From positions 12,695,145-12,759,144 of the forward strand of contig CM058235.1 in NCBI GenBank assembly GCA_030180135.1: a stretch of 64,000 bases of DNA, written 5' to 3'. Made by a program: the position numbers and the translations under genes. The notes beneath the pieces are model-generated. The model was not told the origin of the DNA, searched no databases, and was given only the letters and a program-made list of their open reading frames with translations. Position 1 is the first letter of the stretch, and every line of letters starts with the position of its first letter. The stretch comes from Orychophragmus violaceus (Eukaryota; Streptophyta; Magnoliopsida; Brassicales; Brassicaceae). Shown piece by piece: positions 32,138 through 44,035 of the stretch.

Positions 32138-32880
32138 ATGGTGGAGAGATCCGAGGAAGTGAAGCTATTGGGGATGTGGGCGAGTCCTTTCAGTCGTCGG
32201 ATCGAGATAGCTCTCACCCTCAAAGGTGTACCATACGAGTTCTCTGAGCAAGATATCGCCAACAAGAGCACTTTGCTACTCCAATCAAATCCGGTTCATA
32301 AGATGATCCCGGTTCTTATCCATAACGGTAAACCAATCTCAGAATCACTTGTGATCCTTGAGTATATTGATGATACATGGCAAAACAATCCAATTCTGCC
32401 TCGTACGAGAGATCTATGGCTCGATTCTGGGCCAGATTCGTTGATGAACAGGTATGAGGTTGACTTCCAAATTTTCATTATTAATAACCGGTTTGGATTC
32501 TAACCGGTTATAGAGAATACCAGATTTATGTGTCGGCGATGAAAATGGTGGGGAAGATCGGAGAAGAAAGAGACGCGGCGGTGGAAGTGACGAGAGATTT
32601 ATTGAAGTTGTTGGAGAAAGAGCTTGTCGGGAAAGATTTTCTCGGCGGGGAAAGCTTAGGGTTCGTGGACATCGTTGCCACGTTGGTGGCGTTTTGGCTG
32701 ATGAGAACGGAAGAGGTCGTCGGAGTCAAGGTTGTTCCGGTGGAGAAGTTCCCGGAGATTCACAGATGGGTGAAGAATTTGTTGGAAGTTGATGTCATCA
32801 AGAAATGTATTCCTCCCGAAGATGAACATCTCAACTACATAAGAGCTCGCATGAATAGCCTCAAACTTAAATCGGTTTAA
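32138..32880 (+). pseudogene. GSTU7: Tau-class GST, GSTU7-like, with 7-nt deletion in exon 1 (copy 1)
   Basis: Exon 1 is 32138-32451 and exon 2 32524-32880, with a 72-bp intron (GTATGA to ACCAG). The N-terminal domain (KLLGMWASPFSRRIEIALTL) and the C-terminal domain (GKDFLGGESLGFVDIVA and HRWVKNLLEVDVIKKC) match what I know of Arabidopsis GSTU7. After NPILP relatives read QDPYERSMARFW. Here seven bases are missing (CCTC directly followed by GTACGAG near 32402), which shifts the frame so that exon 1 ends in a wrong peptide and reads into a stop in the intron. Exon 1 is 314 nt and not 321, confirming the loss. Exon 2 is fully open, so the break is recent or an error. An in-frame upstream ATG at 32084 is less likely as start. 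Shared by both copies. Confidence 0.8.
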
Positions 32881-33037
32881 TAACGATTGTGTAAGTTCAA
32901 TAAATCAAAGAACCTCCCTTTTGTTCTTGTTATGTAAGAATTTTCTTAGAAATTTGTCTGCATGTGTTGAGATGTGAATGAGGAAGGTTTGAGATGTATA
33001 TTTATAATTTGTTTCTTCTTCTTATTCTCTCTTTTTG

Positions 33038-34147
33038 CTACTCTGATTCAACCTGCACTGTTACATGATAAATCCCACAAGTTTTTCTACAGAAATTTCT
33101 AACATCAGAAATGATCTCTTTAGAACTAGCTCCTAGTTCGGGCAAGACATGGCACGACAATACAATTCTCCCAACTGTTATCTCCCATACATGAAGATCA
33201 TGAACAATCTTAACTCCATTGATACGCTTAAGCCCTCTCTCCAGCTTCTCTATGTCTATATCGCGTGGTGCACGCTCCATCAGTATACCAAATATGTTCT
33301 TGAGCATTGGGAGAGTAGCAGCAAGAGCAAAGGCAGAGAAAACAAGAGTGCATATCAAATCAACCAAAACCCATTTCGGTTTCACCCAAATGATTCCTCC
33401 ACCGATCATTACACCAAGTGACTGGATCATATCCGCCATTGCGTGTAGATAAGCTCCTTGTATGTTAATGTTCATCTCCTTTGACGACGATTTCTCCTCA
33501 CAACCACCCTTTAAAGGATCCATCTCCTCCTCTTTATCCTTGTGAGAATGTTGATGTTGATGCTGATGATGATGATGATGATTGTGGTGGTGGTGGTTAT
33601 GGTTATGGTTATGTCCTAACCAAATGACCATAACCAAGTTCATGAAAAACCCGAAAGCCGAAATCCCAAACATGATTTCACCATCAACCTCTCGGCTTCT
33701 GCTAAGAAGTCTTTGAATGGCTTCATGGATTATAACTCCAGAAACAAGCCAAATGAGCTGAACAGACAAGAAAGCTGCTAACACTTCAAGCCGTTTAAAC
33801 CCAAACGAGTTCCTCGGATTCGCTTCCCAGCTCGAAACCTTGATCGCCAACAGAGAGACGCACAAACCCGCCACGTCGGACAGCAAATGTGCAGCGTCCG
33901 TCATGACCGCGAGGCTATTGGCCTTATAACCTCCAACGATCTGTACCGACATGACGATCATGTAGAGAAAGATGATGCAGCTTAGTCTTCTGGTCGAGTC
34001 TTCCCGTTCTCTTGACTCGGAAACACAATGTTCTTGTCTCGTAAACGCACAAGACAGAGGAAAGACCTCCTCTGTTCGTGATGATGACTCGGTTTCTTCA
34101 TCATCGTCATCGTCGGGTTTCAAAATACGGATTTGTTCCAATTCCAT
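33038..34147 (-). CDS. MTPB1: Metal tolerance protein B1, Zn-type cation diffusion facilitator (copy 1)
   Basis: Single-exon gene of 369 aa from the ATG at 34147. An in-frame ATG at 34258 would add 37 residues, but MELEQIRILKPDDD is the family start. CDF fold with six predicted membrane spans. TDAAHLLSD in span 2 (H87/D91) and HAMAD near residue 230 in span 5 give the tetrahedral HD-HD zinc site. Between spans 4 and 5 a cytosolic His-rich loop (about 175-200, alternating HN, HH and HQ) is the presumed zinc sensor. The C-terminal domain is ferredoxin-like. The family exchanges Zn for H+ into the vacuole or other compartments. The gene is convergent with GSTU7, 158 bp between coding ends. Strong match to Arabidopsis MTPB1, also next to GSTU7 there. 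Confidence 0.95.
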   Translation of the reverse strand: MELEQIRILKPDDDDDEETESSSRTEEVFPLSCAFTRQEHCVSESREREDSTRRLSCIIFLYMIVMSVQIVGGYKANSLAVMTDAAHLLSDVAGLCVSLLAIKVSSWEANPRNSFGFKRLEVLAAFLSVQLIWLVSGVIIHEAIQRLLSRSREVDGEIMFGISAFGFFMNLVMVIWLGHNHNHNHHHHNHHHHHQHQHQHSHKDKEEEMDPLKGGCEEKSSSKEMNINIQGAYLHAMADMIQSLGVMIGGGIIWVKPKWVLVDLICTLVFSAFALAATLPMLKNIFGILMERAPRDIDIEKLERGLKRINGVKIVHDLHVWEITVGRIVLSCHVLPELGASSKEIISDVRNFCRKTCGIYHVTVQVESE

Positions 34148-34940
34148 AAGCTGTTTATACGTATCAAAGGCTAGCGTTAGAGAATATAAAACAACATTTT
34201 GATATTTGTTGTGGTTTTTAACGATTAAAGATTTGACTAAACCCATTTTTGTGTTCAAGAAAACGAACCTGAGAATCTGATGGAAAGGCGAAACGAGTGC
34301 TTGGTTCTTCGGAAATCTTGAATTTCATGAATTTATCTTATTATTAGAGATAAAGACATAATAGTGAACAGCGATTTACAGGCAAAAAATACTGATGATC
34401 CAGCAAATATGGGAGGAGAAGAAAATGGACGTTAAGAGTTTATAGATGTCTCCAAATCTAGGTAACGGTCGTTAAAGTTAACGGTATGTGGAATTTTCTT
34501 TTGTGTTTAACAAATGTGGAATCTTTAAAGAGTTAAGTCGCTGTGGCTTGCGACGGATGAAAACGAATTATCTTTTTTTCTTTAATAACGAATGTGTGTT
34601 TCTTGTGGTGTGTATCATGAAATTACATATTTGTATTATTGTATTGCTAAAGGTGGCGTTCAGGCGAACAAAATGGACTGACTCTTCTTGTCTCAAAGCA
34701 TGGATTCAACTAATTTTCTTGGATCTAATGTATAAGTTAGTCAAGCCGTGTTGTTTTTTCGTCTCTTTGTTTTCTTTCATTAAATATATCGTTCCAAGTT
34801 TATGATATATAACTTGATATTGGGATATGTTTTCTTTTTTATTAACAGTATTATTATATTTGATATAAAACACATCATAGAAAAATAATATATATATATA
34901 ATACAATTAGAAACTAAAGGTCTGCTCAAATTCTAATAAT
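34148..34940. other. MTPB1 5' region and AT-rich spacer
   Basis: 34148-34450 should contain the 5' UTR and promoter of MTPB1 (minus strand). The rest is AT-rich, with an AT repeat near 34890 whose length differs between the two copies. Confidence 0.5.
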
Positions 34941-35625
34941 CCACGTTGCATGAAAACGAAAACCGGTAGGTGGAAACAAAACGTTATGAAACGCGGAAAC
35001 GTTTTTTTGAAAAAATGAAGAAGCGAAAGGTTTTGGAAACGTTTGTACATATATTTATAAGAGTAATAAGAATATAATAAACACCGACCATAAAAAAAGT
35101 TCAACATAATATTTGAAACAACATAAACATAATTCCAACCATATTTATATAAAAATAGAATTCAGAACAAAAAAAAATTATAAATACAAACAATGAATCA
35201 TTTTGACTTAATTTTGAAACTATTAATTTTAATGTGAGAAAAATACATGGTAAGTGGTAAATTCGTCTTTTTCTCTGCATTTTTCTGATAGTTTTTTAGG
35301 GTACAAATATGATTTATGCCAAATTTTTCATATTCCTTTTAGCAGTGATGATTTTTTCTAAACAAATTACAAAGTATCAATTAAACCCTTACATTTTTAA
35401 ACTATTTACAGTTATAATAGGAAACAAAATTTCCAAACAAAAAAATAAATGGCATTTCCAAAAACGCGGTTTCCGTCGCGTTTCCAAAAATTGATACGCG
35501 TTTCCATCACGTTTCCAAATCACAATTTTAAGAAACGCATTTCCATCGTGTTTCCACGCGTTTACGTTTTGGAAACGTTTCCAAAACGGGAAACGGTCCT
35601 CGGACGGAGTTTTCAAGCAACATAG
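34941..35625. mobile_element. hAT-type MITE with GGAAACG repeats (copy 1)
   Basis: The 8-bp duplication CTAATAAT lies at 34933-34940 and 35626-35633. Ends CCACGTTGCATGAAAAC and, read inward, CTATGTTGCTTGAAAAC form the inverted repeat. Many subterminal copies of GGAAACG/CGTTTCC. Non-coding, 685 bp. Confidence 0.85.
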
Positions 35626-35886
35626 CTAATAATAAAAAACGGACTTGGGAATTCATCTCATAATTTACAAATTTTTATTTCTAAAACAAGGTAAATTAAA
35701 CATTCATAGTAGGCGGACTTTCAATACTTTTCACAAGATATATATTTTATTCAATTGTTTTTTCAACTTTCTCGAGAATTAACTTCTCTAAAACTACTAT
35801 TGATCAAACTTGAACAACAAAATACAAACCAAATAGATATAAATAGATAGGAATGAAAGCAATTCCCATAAAATCATAGAAATAAT

Positions 35887-36461
35887 CTGTGTTCAAAAAC
35901 GCGGTCGCGGAGGCCCCCTAAGCGCCGGGAAAGCGCTCGGTGGCTCCGGACCGCCGTGATTTGTCTTCAGTCGGTTAACAAGTCGGTAATCTTGAGAAAA
36001 AAATATATTTTTGGTAGATTTTATGTCAAAAACTAGATATTTGGTTATATATCTGTCATAATTTGGCTAAAAACACAAGAAAACAACAAAAACGAGCCCA
36101 AATCGTGTGATTAAAACATTTGACGGCGGAAATTAGGTTTATTGGTGTTGCAGGGCAAAGGAAGAAGACGGGAGTAATATCGTAATTTCGGCGATTCATA
36201 AAAAAAAAAGAAAAAAAAAAGAAAGAAAAATAGTGCACTGCTCATTCGAACCAGTGACCTACGTCTTGGTATGAGCCTGGGAACCACTGGGCCAAAGTAT
36301 ATTCATGTCTATAATACGCAGATTTAATATATATACCTATATATATGATAAAATTACCTAAAATTACGCCCGATTAATCCCCGATTAATCTCCGATTTTT
36401 CCGTTAGGCGCTAGGCCCGATCTCGCCGCCCGACTAGCGCCTAGCGCGTATTCGAACATTG
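35887..36461. mobile_element. hAT-type MITE with GC-rich ends and tRNA-like interior (copy 1)
   Basis: The 8-bp duplication GAAATAAT lies at 35879-35886 and 36462-36469. Ends CTGTGTTCAAAAACGCGG and, read inward, CAATGTTCGAATACGCGC. Subterminal GGCGCTAGGC-type strings. On the minus strand about 36298-36236 there is a Pol III A-box-like (TGGCCCAGTGG) and B-box-like (GGTTCGAAT) pair without a full tRNA fold. 575 bp, non-coding. Confidence 0.85.
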
Positions 36462-36469
36462 GAAATAAT

Positions 36470-38700
36470 AACCAAAAAAAATCCCAAGAAAATTCCATAC
36501 CAACTGCCATAAGAGAGAGAAAAACATAACTCCATAACGAACCCCAAATAAAATAATCTAGACTCACCAAAATCACCATATGAAAACCTTGAAAATCACC
36601 AAAAACATAAAGAAAAAAAAACCTAAAAGGAAACTCAAAGCAAAAGGACAAAGGGCGTCAACTCCAACGTCAAAAAGACTGTCGACCACCGACCTCTAGT
36701 GTGGTTATGAATCAACTTGCAATTATTGAGTTACTTGAGAAACTGTTAATGAAAGACTACTATAGTAGTAATAGCTGTGAATTCCACTTATAAGTTAGAG
36801 TTCAATCCTTATCATCTGAAAGTACATACTTCTTGTAGCTTGAGAAGAGAAGGGATGCATTCGTCAGCGTTGGAAGGCCCAATCAAATACCCCCATCATA
36901 GTATAGGTTTTCCCTTTTTCTCTCATTTAAATGGAACTAAATGGGCAATCTGATCAAAAAATAAGAATGAAAGGTAACTTCATTCCAAGGAATTAGAATC
37001 ATAAACTACATGATATTCTCTAGTTGGTCTTGATGTATTAGTAGCTGGAGAAATACCGTAATCAGAAGAAAGAGAGCTAAACAACTTGGAGTTCCCATTC
37101 CGAACAGAGAGAAAAAATACTCTTTAAATGACAGAAACAACAAGCAACAGCCCTAGTGGACTTTAGCCGCCTGCTCAGACTAATGGCCCGGATAACACCT
37201 CTCACCATCCCATTAGTTTTACGCCTACTACACTGACTGTTCCTCATAAGGATTCCAACTCCTACTCGGAAGGCACGCACGACCAACACTTGCATGTATA
37301 GGAGTAGAGCTAAGCCAGAAACCGATCAATTCAAGGAACTCATTCCAAACGGAGAGAAAGAATACTTACGACGAAAATCTAAAAAGAAAAAAAGTTGACA
37401 GCTAGGGTTTTTGCTCACCAAACATCACACTTAGAAAGACTTAAAAATTTTCTGGATATGTTGTTTTTAGTAACAAAATAATATAAATATGCCATATATC
37501 CACTTTGTAAGAATGAATGTAACAATATCCAAAACTATATACAGTAAAACTTCTATACAATAATAAGACCATATTATTTTATTAATCTATCAAAAAACTA
37601 GTCCGAACAAAAATTTATTTTAAAACCGAAATACTATTATTTTAACAAGATATTAATTTATCGAATATTAATTTATAGATATTATACTCTAAAAATATTA
37701 GAATAAACTAATATATGTTTTAAAAAATTATCCGATATTATTATTTGAATTACCTAAAAATCTTTAAAACTGAAACTGAAACAAACCAAGTCTATTTTCC
37801 CCCGGTTATTAACCAGTTCCTAAATTTGTTACTCAATCTGACCGAATACTAAAAGAACCGAATCAAAACTGATCCAAATTTAATAAACCCCAAAACGATA
37901 CTTATATCGTTATAACCTGAAAATCCGAATAGAATTATACCATTTTGGTTTGTGATATATTCAGAAAGGGTTAAAAAGAAATGATTTGATTGTGTCACTA
38001 AAATGCACTTATATTTTCGGTCACTTATTCAAAGAAAACTATATAGTTAAGCATGCTTGAGCTGAAGCAATTGAATGAGTAACATTCCGCGAAGTGATTG
38101 TGCGAGTGATGATAAAGTGCATATTAATATTGCATTCTAATTTCAAGATCAATAAACAAGTCATTCGAGTGTCTCAGACTACCGAAATATTCGTCGTATA
38201 AAAGTAGATCCATAGGCCGAGTGGAGGTGGAGTCCACGAACAGTGGTGATAGAACGTTACAAAAACCTGAATAAGAACTTGAATGTCTATGTCTACATAT
38301 ATCTATAATTCAAAGGCTTAATGCTAAGTTGAATGATGTGGCCTCTTTTAATTATTAAGAAACTCAATAAAAAAAAAATCTAGCTGAAAAATTTGGTTAA
38401 AACTAAATTTAATAGTATTTAAGAGGAATAAAAGCTTTTCCATCAAGAAAAGCAAAAATGCTACTAATTTGGTGGGTCAATTAATAATCCAATCTTACTA
38501 TTGAAAAATAATAACAATATAGAAGATATTATGTCTCTGATTAAAAATATCACACTACATATTAATAATATTTCAATATACACATTAAAACTTCTTTAAA
38601 TTAACTTATCTTCGAAATCGTAATATTTTATTTATTTATTGAGTTATTGATTTATAAGATTAGTTTAGAAGAAAACTAATTTTAAAACAAAAACAAAATC
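36470..38700. other. Intergenic DNA between MITE and TOPP1
   Basis: No gene that I can support. 37070-37420 is less AT-rich and contains two related stretches (CCATTCCGAACAGAGAGAAA near 37094 and CATTCCAAACGGAGAGAAAG near 37341), probably a decayed repeat. The remainder is AT-rich with scattered CCGAA-type words. Confidence 0.5.
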
Positions 38701-38707
38701 TTATTAA

Positions 38708-38785
38708 GGCCCATTAGGTACAGAGATTATATACCGTATGAATAAAGCTCAAATATTAGGCCCAATAAAACATAGAAAAGGCCCA
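38708..38785 (+). promoter_or_regulatory. Three GGCCCA site II motifs upstream of TOPP1 (copy 1)
   Basis: GGCCCA occurs at 38708, 38759 and 38780, two of them in the longer string AAGGCCCATTAGG. These site II motifs bind TCP factors and are common in promoters of growth and housekeeping genes. They lie 205-285 bp upstream of the TOPP1 ATG. Confidence 0.6.
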
Positions 38786-38991
38786 TTAGGTCGACTCACA
38801 ACGTTGGTTCTTGTTTATATGTATAGATAAAGAGTATCATAATAATTAAAATAAAAAGGACCAATCAATCAATCAAATCAAAGTGACTCAACTGAGAGCG
38901 CCGGTCGTCTCTTCTCGTCTCCCTTTCCTCCTCGCGGCTCGAACGTTAAGGTAAAGAGCTTAACGCTTAAAATCTCCGTTAGTGATCGGAG

Positions 38992-40744
38992 ATGGCGGAG
39001 AAGCCGGCGGAGGAGCAGGAACAGAAGCGAGCGATGGAACCGGCGGTTCTGGACGATATTATCCGCCGTTTGGTTGAGTTTCGGAACACGAGGCCTGGAT
39101 CAGGGAAGCAAGTTCACCTCAGCGAAGGTGAAATCCGCCAGCTCTGTGCTGTCTCCAAAGAAATCTTTCTTCAACAACCCAATCTCCTCGAACTTGAAGC
39201 TCCCATCAAGATCTGCGGTTAGATTTTTGCTCTCTTTGCTCTAAAAATAATCTTTTGGCTCTAACTTTTTGTTCTGGTTCTTTTTGATTGGTTTTAGTGG
39301 CGAAATGTTTTGATTCATCAAGCTTAGATTTGTTCAGTTGTCGAGTTGAAGTTAGAACTCTGCTTATCTTGAAAGAGAGACTCTTTGAGCTCTTTGCGAG
39401 TTGTAACTTGTAATTAGGTCACACTTGGTGGATTTTAGGCTGTAAGTTTGAGCATAATCGTTGTTTTAAGTAACTCTAGAAATTGATATTTTGCATGCGG
39501 TTACGGCTTGGGAGATTGGTGAAAATTAGAGTTCGGAGTGATTATTATGAGGTTAGATTCCTTTATAATAGTGTTTAATAGTTTCACTTTTGGGTTTTAT
39601 CGGAATTTTTTTATAGTGCAAGGCTCAAATAGGACAGAGAGTTTTGACATGTTCTTATGAGGTTTGATTCTTTTATATGTTGACTAGTTAAGTTATGGGT
39701 TTTGATTGTTTCTCATGAAACGTTACTGAGAAAAGCTGACTAAGTTCGATGTTATTCATTCCTCGTTCTTTTAAAAACGTTTTTCAACACTAAGAGAAAG
39801 TTGTCGTTTTTAAGATTTATATGACGTGAATAGTTGGTGTACATCATGTATTTCTTCTTAGCGGGTTGCTCCTTTACATGCCATGTTTCCTCGATGCAAT
39901 GGTTCATTTTTCTTTTCTTAATTTTTACAGGTGATATTCATGGGCAGTATTCAGATCTATTGAGGCTCTTTGAGTATGGAGGCTTCCCTCCAGAAGCCAA
40001 TTATTTGTTCTTAGGTGATTACGTAGACCGTGGCAAGCAAAGCTTGGAAACAATATGCCTTCTCTTAGCTTACAAAATCAAGTACCCTGAGAACTTCTTC
40101 TTGTTGAGAGGGAATCATGAATGTGCGTCCATTAACCGTATATATGGGTTCTATGACGAGTGCAAACGCAGGTTCAATGTCAGGCTATGGAAAATATTCA
40201 CAGATTGCTTTAACTGTCTACCTGTGGCTGCCTTAATTGATGATAGAATACTATGCATGCATGGTGGGATCTCTCCAGAGTTGACAAGTTTGGACCAGAT
40301 CAGGAATATTTCACGCCCAATGGATATTCCAGACTCAGGTTTGGTATGTGATTTACTTTGGTCGGATCCTAGTGGAGAGGTCAAAGGTTGGGGAAGGAAT
40401 GATCGTGGCGTTTCATACACTTTTGGAGCTGACACAGTTGCAGAATTTTTGCAGAAAAATGACATGGACCTTATCTGTCGTGCCCACCAGGTTTTCAACT
40501 TGAGTTATCTCTGTCGATGAGTTTATTTATAAAACTGTCCAAGCTTAGTCTGAATCTTGTGTGTTTTTAGGTTGTTGAAGATGGGTATGAGTTCTTTGCA
40601 GAAAGACAGCTTGTTACTGTATTTTCAGCTCCCAACTATTGTGGGGAATTCGACAACGCTGGTGCAATGATGAGCATTGATGAGAGCTTAATGTGCTCAT
40701 TCCAAATTCTAAAGCCGTCAGATAAGAGATCCCCATTTCTATGA
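38992..40744 (+). CDS. TOPP1: Serine/threonine phosphatase PP1 catalytic subunit TOPP1 (copy 1)
   Basis: Three exons: 38992-39217, 39931-40490 and 40571-40744, phases checked across both introns, giving 319 aa. The metallophosphatase core shows GDIHGQ, GDYVDRG and RGNHE (metal ligands), the MHGGISPEL segment, WSDP, CRAHQVVEDGYEFF (spanning intron 2) and SAPNYCGEFDN. Length and the N-terminus MAEKPAEEQEQKRAMEP match Arabidopsis TOPP1, as does the short C-terminal tail (ILKPSDKRSPFL, then TGA). PP1 dephosphorylates Ser/Thr in cytosol and nucleus, targeted by regulatory subunits binding the RVxF groove. The GT donor at 39218 follows ICG, and exon 2 opens directly on the metal-binding motif. Confidence 0.95.
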
Positions 40745-41780
40745 CGACAAGTATCCAGTTACCTCCATGCTTGAAATTAACAATTCTCCAAAAGGTAAAA
40801 ACTTTTGTACTTGTTATAGTGACACCACATGTGTTTCTACATTTCCTGCTTCAGGTTTAGCTAGCTCACCGTATCTCGCTCTTGTTTTGTTTAGTTTATA
40901 GTAGCTTCCGGAGAGTAAAATTAATGGAAAACATGAATAATCTTTAAGCTAGCCTACTTTTCTTTGTGTTATCACATAAATTAGCTCATGTTGCTTATAA
41001 TTTGTCATCAGTGACAAGCATTTATGTGCAATACATTGAGAATTGCTGACTCTTCTTCTGACTGTAATTATGTGGCTCAGCTCTTGATTATTTATTGGTA
41101 TTTGATAAGTTGCTGCAGCTGTACACGAGAGGATCTAGAGACAGAAAACTACTCAATTGCAAATTTGGGACTTTAGTGGTTAGCAGAAACACAGAGACGG
41201 TCTCGAAACAGAGTAACGAACTCAGGTCTATGCTGTGATTTTAGCTTCTCTCACATCTATCTCCATATTTGTCTAAAATGTGTGTTTTTCTTCTCCTTTC
41301 TGAATACTATTAGATTCTCATTTGTAACCCTCTCTTATTGATTATGAAAAGAACACAAAGTCAAAACCTTTTTTGAGAGTCCTAGTTTCATCACCATAGC
41401 TCACAGATTCTTATGTGATAACAACAAAACCATAATCCGTAATCACCAGATTCTTTTACGAGCAGTATTCAATGTTAAAACAAATCAGGTGGTGCAAATT
41501 GTCCCATGTAAGAACATTTGGTGCTAAAGGAAAACAATCCGTGTAATTGAGGATTAAAAATAAAAGAAAGGATCTGTGTGCACGTGTGTGTGATGTAGAA
41601 AAGACCAGAGATCTAAATAATAGTATAAATTTTGGTGACAACTAAACACTCCAGATTCCTCCTCTTGTCACAGAGTTGTTGTTGTTGTTGTTGTGTCTCT
41701 CTCTTACTCTCTGCGTCTAGATTTTGTTATCTTCTCCACCGCAGAGATCCGTCGTGTGTTTCCTCTTCTTTTCTCTATTC
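40745..41780. other. TOPP1 3' region and SMO2 upstream region
   Basis: The 3' UTR of TOPP1 is followed by a T-rich spacer. 41640-41780 is the probable SMO2 5' UTR, with a (TTG)n tract at about 41680 and pyrimidine-rich sequence. No further gene seen. Confidence 0.5.
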
Positions 41781-43535
41781 ATGGATTCCCTCGTCGAATC
41801 CGGTTGGCAGGTACTTTCTCCATCTCCTTCTTCCTTCATCTCGCCTCCTTTTCTTGGCTATTCCGAAGATTTTCTTTTTGTTTTATTCGTTTGGTAAATT
41901 GCCAGCGATTTATCTTGTTTATATTTGTCTCTGCCGACTACTGTATACCATGTTGTTATATAAATGTGCTTACGCAAGTATCTGCCTTGTTCGATTGATT
42001 TTTGTGTGTGTTGTCCACCGCATTGGATTGTTTTGATCCCTTCGTGCTTGTGGTTTCAGATCTGGTTCCACAGTGATAGCTATTTCGAACGTGATCTCCA
42101 CTTTTTTTCTTGTTTTTAAAATTGAGCTGAGTTTAAAAGCATGATCATCACTCTACTCTATAGAGTATCCTCTGTTTGATTTAACTTGTTTCTGGACCAA
42201 ACGAACGGATTCTTTATCCATTGTAAGCCAAGTCGCCAGTCAGATGATTACTGTTTAGGGAGCTTGAAGATTTAATTTTCGTCTGGTATATGATTTTTTT
42301 TTTATGTGTACGTTTCTAGCTCAGAGGATCTGCGTGACTGTAATGCGTGCTGATATGAATGCATTTTCCTTAAACGTCTTCTTAACTCACATTCATACGT
42401 GCTCTTAGCTTGAAGGTTATAGCTGCCAGCCTGCCACTGACCCCTTTTGTTTTGGTGATAATGTAGTACCTTGTTACTCATTTCAGCGACTTTCAACTGG
42501 CGTGCATCGGGACTTTTATCATACATGAAAGTGTATTCTTCTTGTCTGGTCTCCCTTACATTTTCCTCGAAAGGACCGGTTTCCTCAGCAGTTACAAAAT
42601 TCAGGTTTTGCCTCTTGTTTTCATACCCTTTGTTTGACCCTTGTTCGAATACAAATTCACCAACATGAATTCAATAAATCTTTCAAACCTTAGTGATAGA
42701 GAAGTCTCTGTTGTCATTACCCCAATTATTTGTTAATAATGTCAATGTAATTATTGTTATATTACACAATTACTCTTGTTTGGTCTTCTGCAGACAAAAA
42801 ACAACACCCCTGGAGCTCAAGGAAAATGCATTGCGTGGCTATTGTTTTACCATTGCTGTGTAAACTTCCCACTCATGATGTTATCATACCGTGTCTTCAA
42901 ATTCATGGGCATGCAGAGCAGTTTTCCTCTGCCGTCCTGGTATTTTAAGGTTCTTTAGTGCTGAAGCTTTTTTTCTTTGGATTCTCATGTTAAACTATTC
43001 CAATTGGCAGTATATAAAAAAAAATATATATATAAATGTCAGTGTCGAGCTGCATGTGAAGAACCTGAGTTACGTTTGATCTGGTTTATGAAACCAATCT
43101 TTGGTGTTTGCTCCTGCAGGAAAGTGGTGTCTGCCCAGATCTTATTCTATTTCATCATTGAGGATTTTGTATTCTATTGGGGTCATAGGATCTTGCATTC
43201 AAAATGGCTGTACAAGAACGTGCACAGTGTGCACCATGAGTAAGCTTATTTATTACAACATCTTTTGTTTTTGTCCTCCGACAATGTTAGATCATTTACG
43301 GTCCATATTGGCGAGAAATGATATTACTTACTTACAGATACGCCACACCGTTTGGTTTGACGTCAGAATATGCTCATCCCGCTGAGATTCTGTTCCTGGG
43401 TTTTGCTACCTTTATTGGTCCGGCTCTCACTGGGCCTCACCTAATCACCCTTTGGTTGTGGTTGGTGCTTAGAGTCATTGAGACAGTTGAAGCACATTGT
43501 GGTTATCATTTCCCATGGAGTCCCTCTAATTTTCT
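41781..43535 (+). CDS. SMO2-2: Sterol 4-alpha-methyl oxidase 2 (first copy, 3' end lost in gap)
   Basis: Exons 41781-41810, 42467-42604, 42794-42939, 43120-43239 and 43338-43535, the last cut by the N run after SPSNF. Sequence and splice sites are the same as in the complete copy at 56967-59048, which gives the full description. If the duplication is an assembly artefact this is the same gene read twice. Confidence 0.93.
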
Positions 43536-44035
43536 NNNNNNNNNNNNNNNNNNNNNNNNNNNNNNNNNNNNNNNNNNNNNNNNNNNNNNNNNNNNNNNNN
43601 NNNNNNNNNNNNNNNNNNNNNNNNNNNNNNNNNNNNNNNNNNNNNNNNNNNNNNNNNNNNNNNNNNNNNNNNNNNNNNNNNNNNNNNNNNNNNNNNNNNN
43701 NNNNNNNNNNNNNNNNNNNNNNNNNNNNNNNNNNNNNNNNNNNNNNNNNNNNNNNNNNNNNNNNNNNNNNNNNNNNNNNNNNNNNNNNNNNNNNNNNNNN
43801 NNNNNNNNNNNNNNNNNNNNNNNNNNNNNNNNNNNNNNNNNNNNNNNNNNNNNNNNNNNNNNNNNNNNNNNNNNNNNNNNNNNNNNNNNNNNNNNNNNNN
43901 NNNNNNNNNNNNNNNNNNNNNNNNNNNNNNNNNNNNNNNNNNNNNNNNNNNNNNNNNNNNNNNNNNNNNNNNNNNNNNNNNNNNNNNNNNNNNNNNNNNN
44001 NNNNNNNNNNNNNNNNNNNNNNNNNNNNNNNNNNN
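43536..44035. other. Assembly gap, 500 N
   Basis: Exactly 500 N, a conventional placeholder length. Sequence to its left continues as 58723 onward, and sequence to its right repeats 28854 onward. Confidence 1.

Larger units (their letters stand above)
28854..43535. repeat. First copy of 14.7-kb direct duplication (ends at the gap)
   Basis: This block recurs at 44036-58722. The offset grows stepwise from 15182 to 15187 through four changes only: a C run (3 to 4, near 29930), a G run (2 to 3, near 30390), an AT repeat (one extra unit, near 34890) and a T run (10 to 11, near 42300). All translated genes in it are identical between copies. It ends exactly at the N run. Confidence 0.93.

Noticed and set aside
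34148..34258. Upstream in-frame start for MTPB1 adding 37 residues
   Set aside because: The extra segment has no counterpart in the family, while MELEQIRILKPDDD matches the known start.
36236..36298. Possible tRNA gene on the minus strand
   Set aside because: A- and B-box-like strings are present but no 7-bp acceptor stem or regular cloverleaf can be formed, and it lies inside a hAT MITE.
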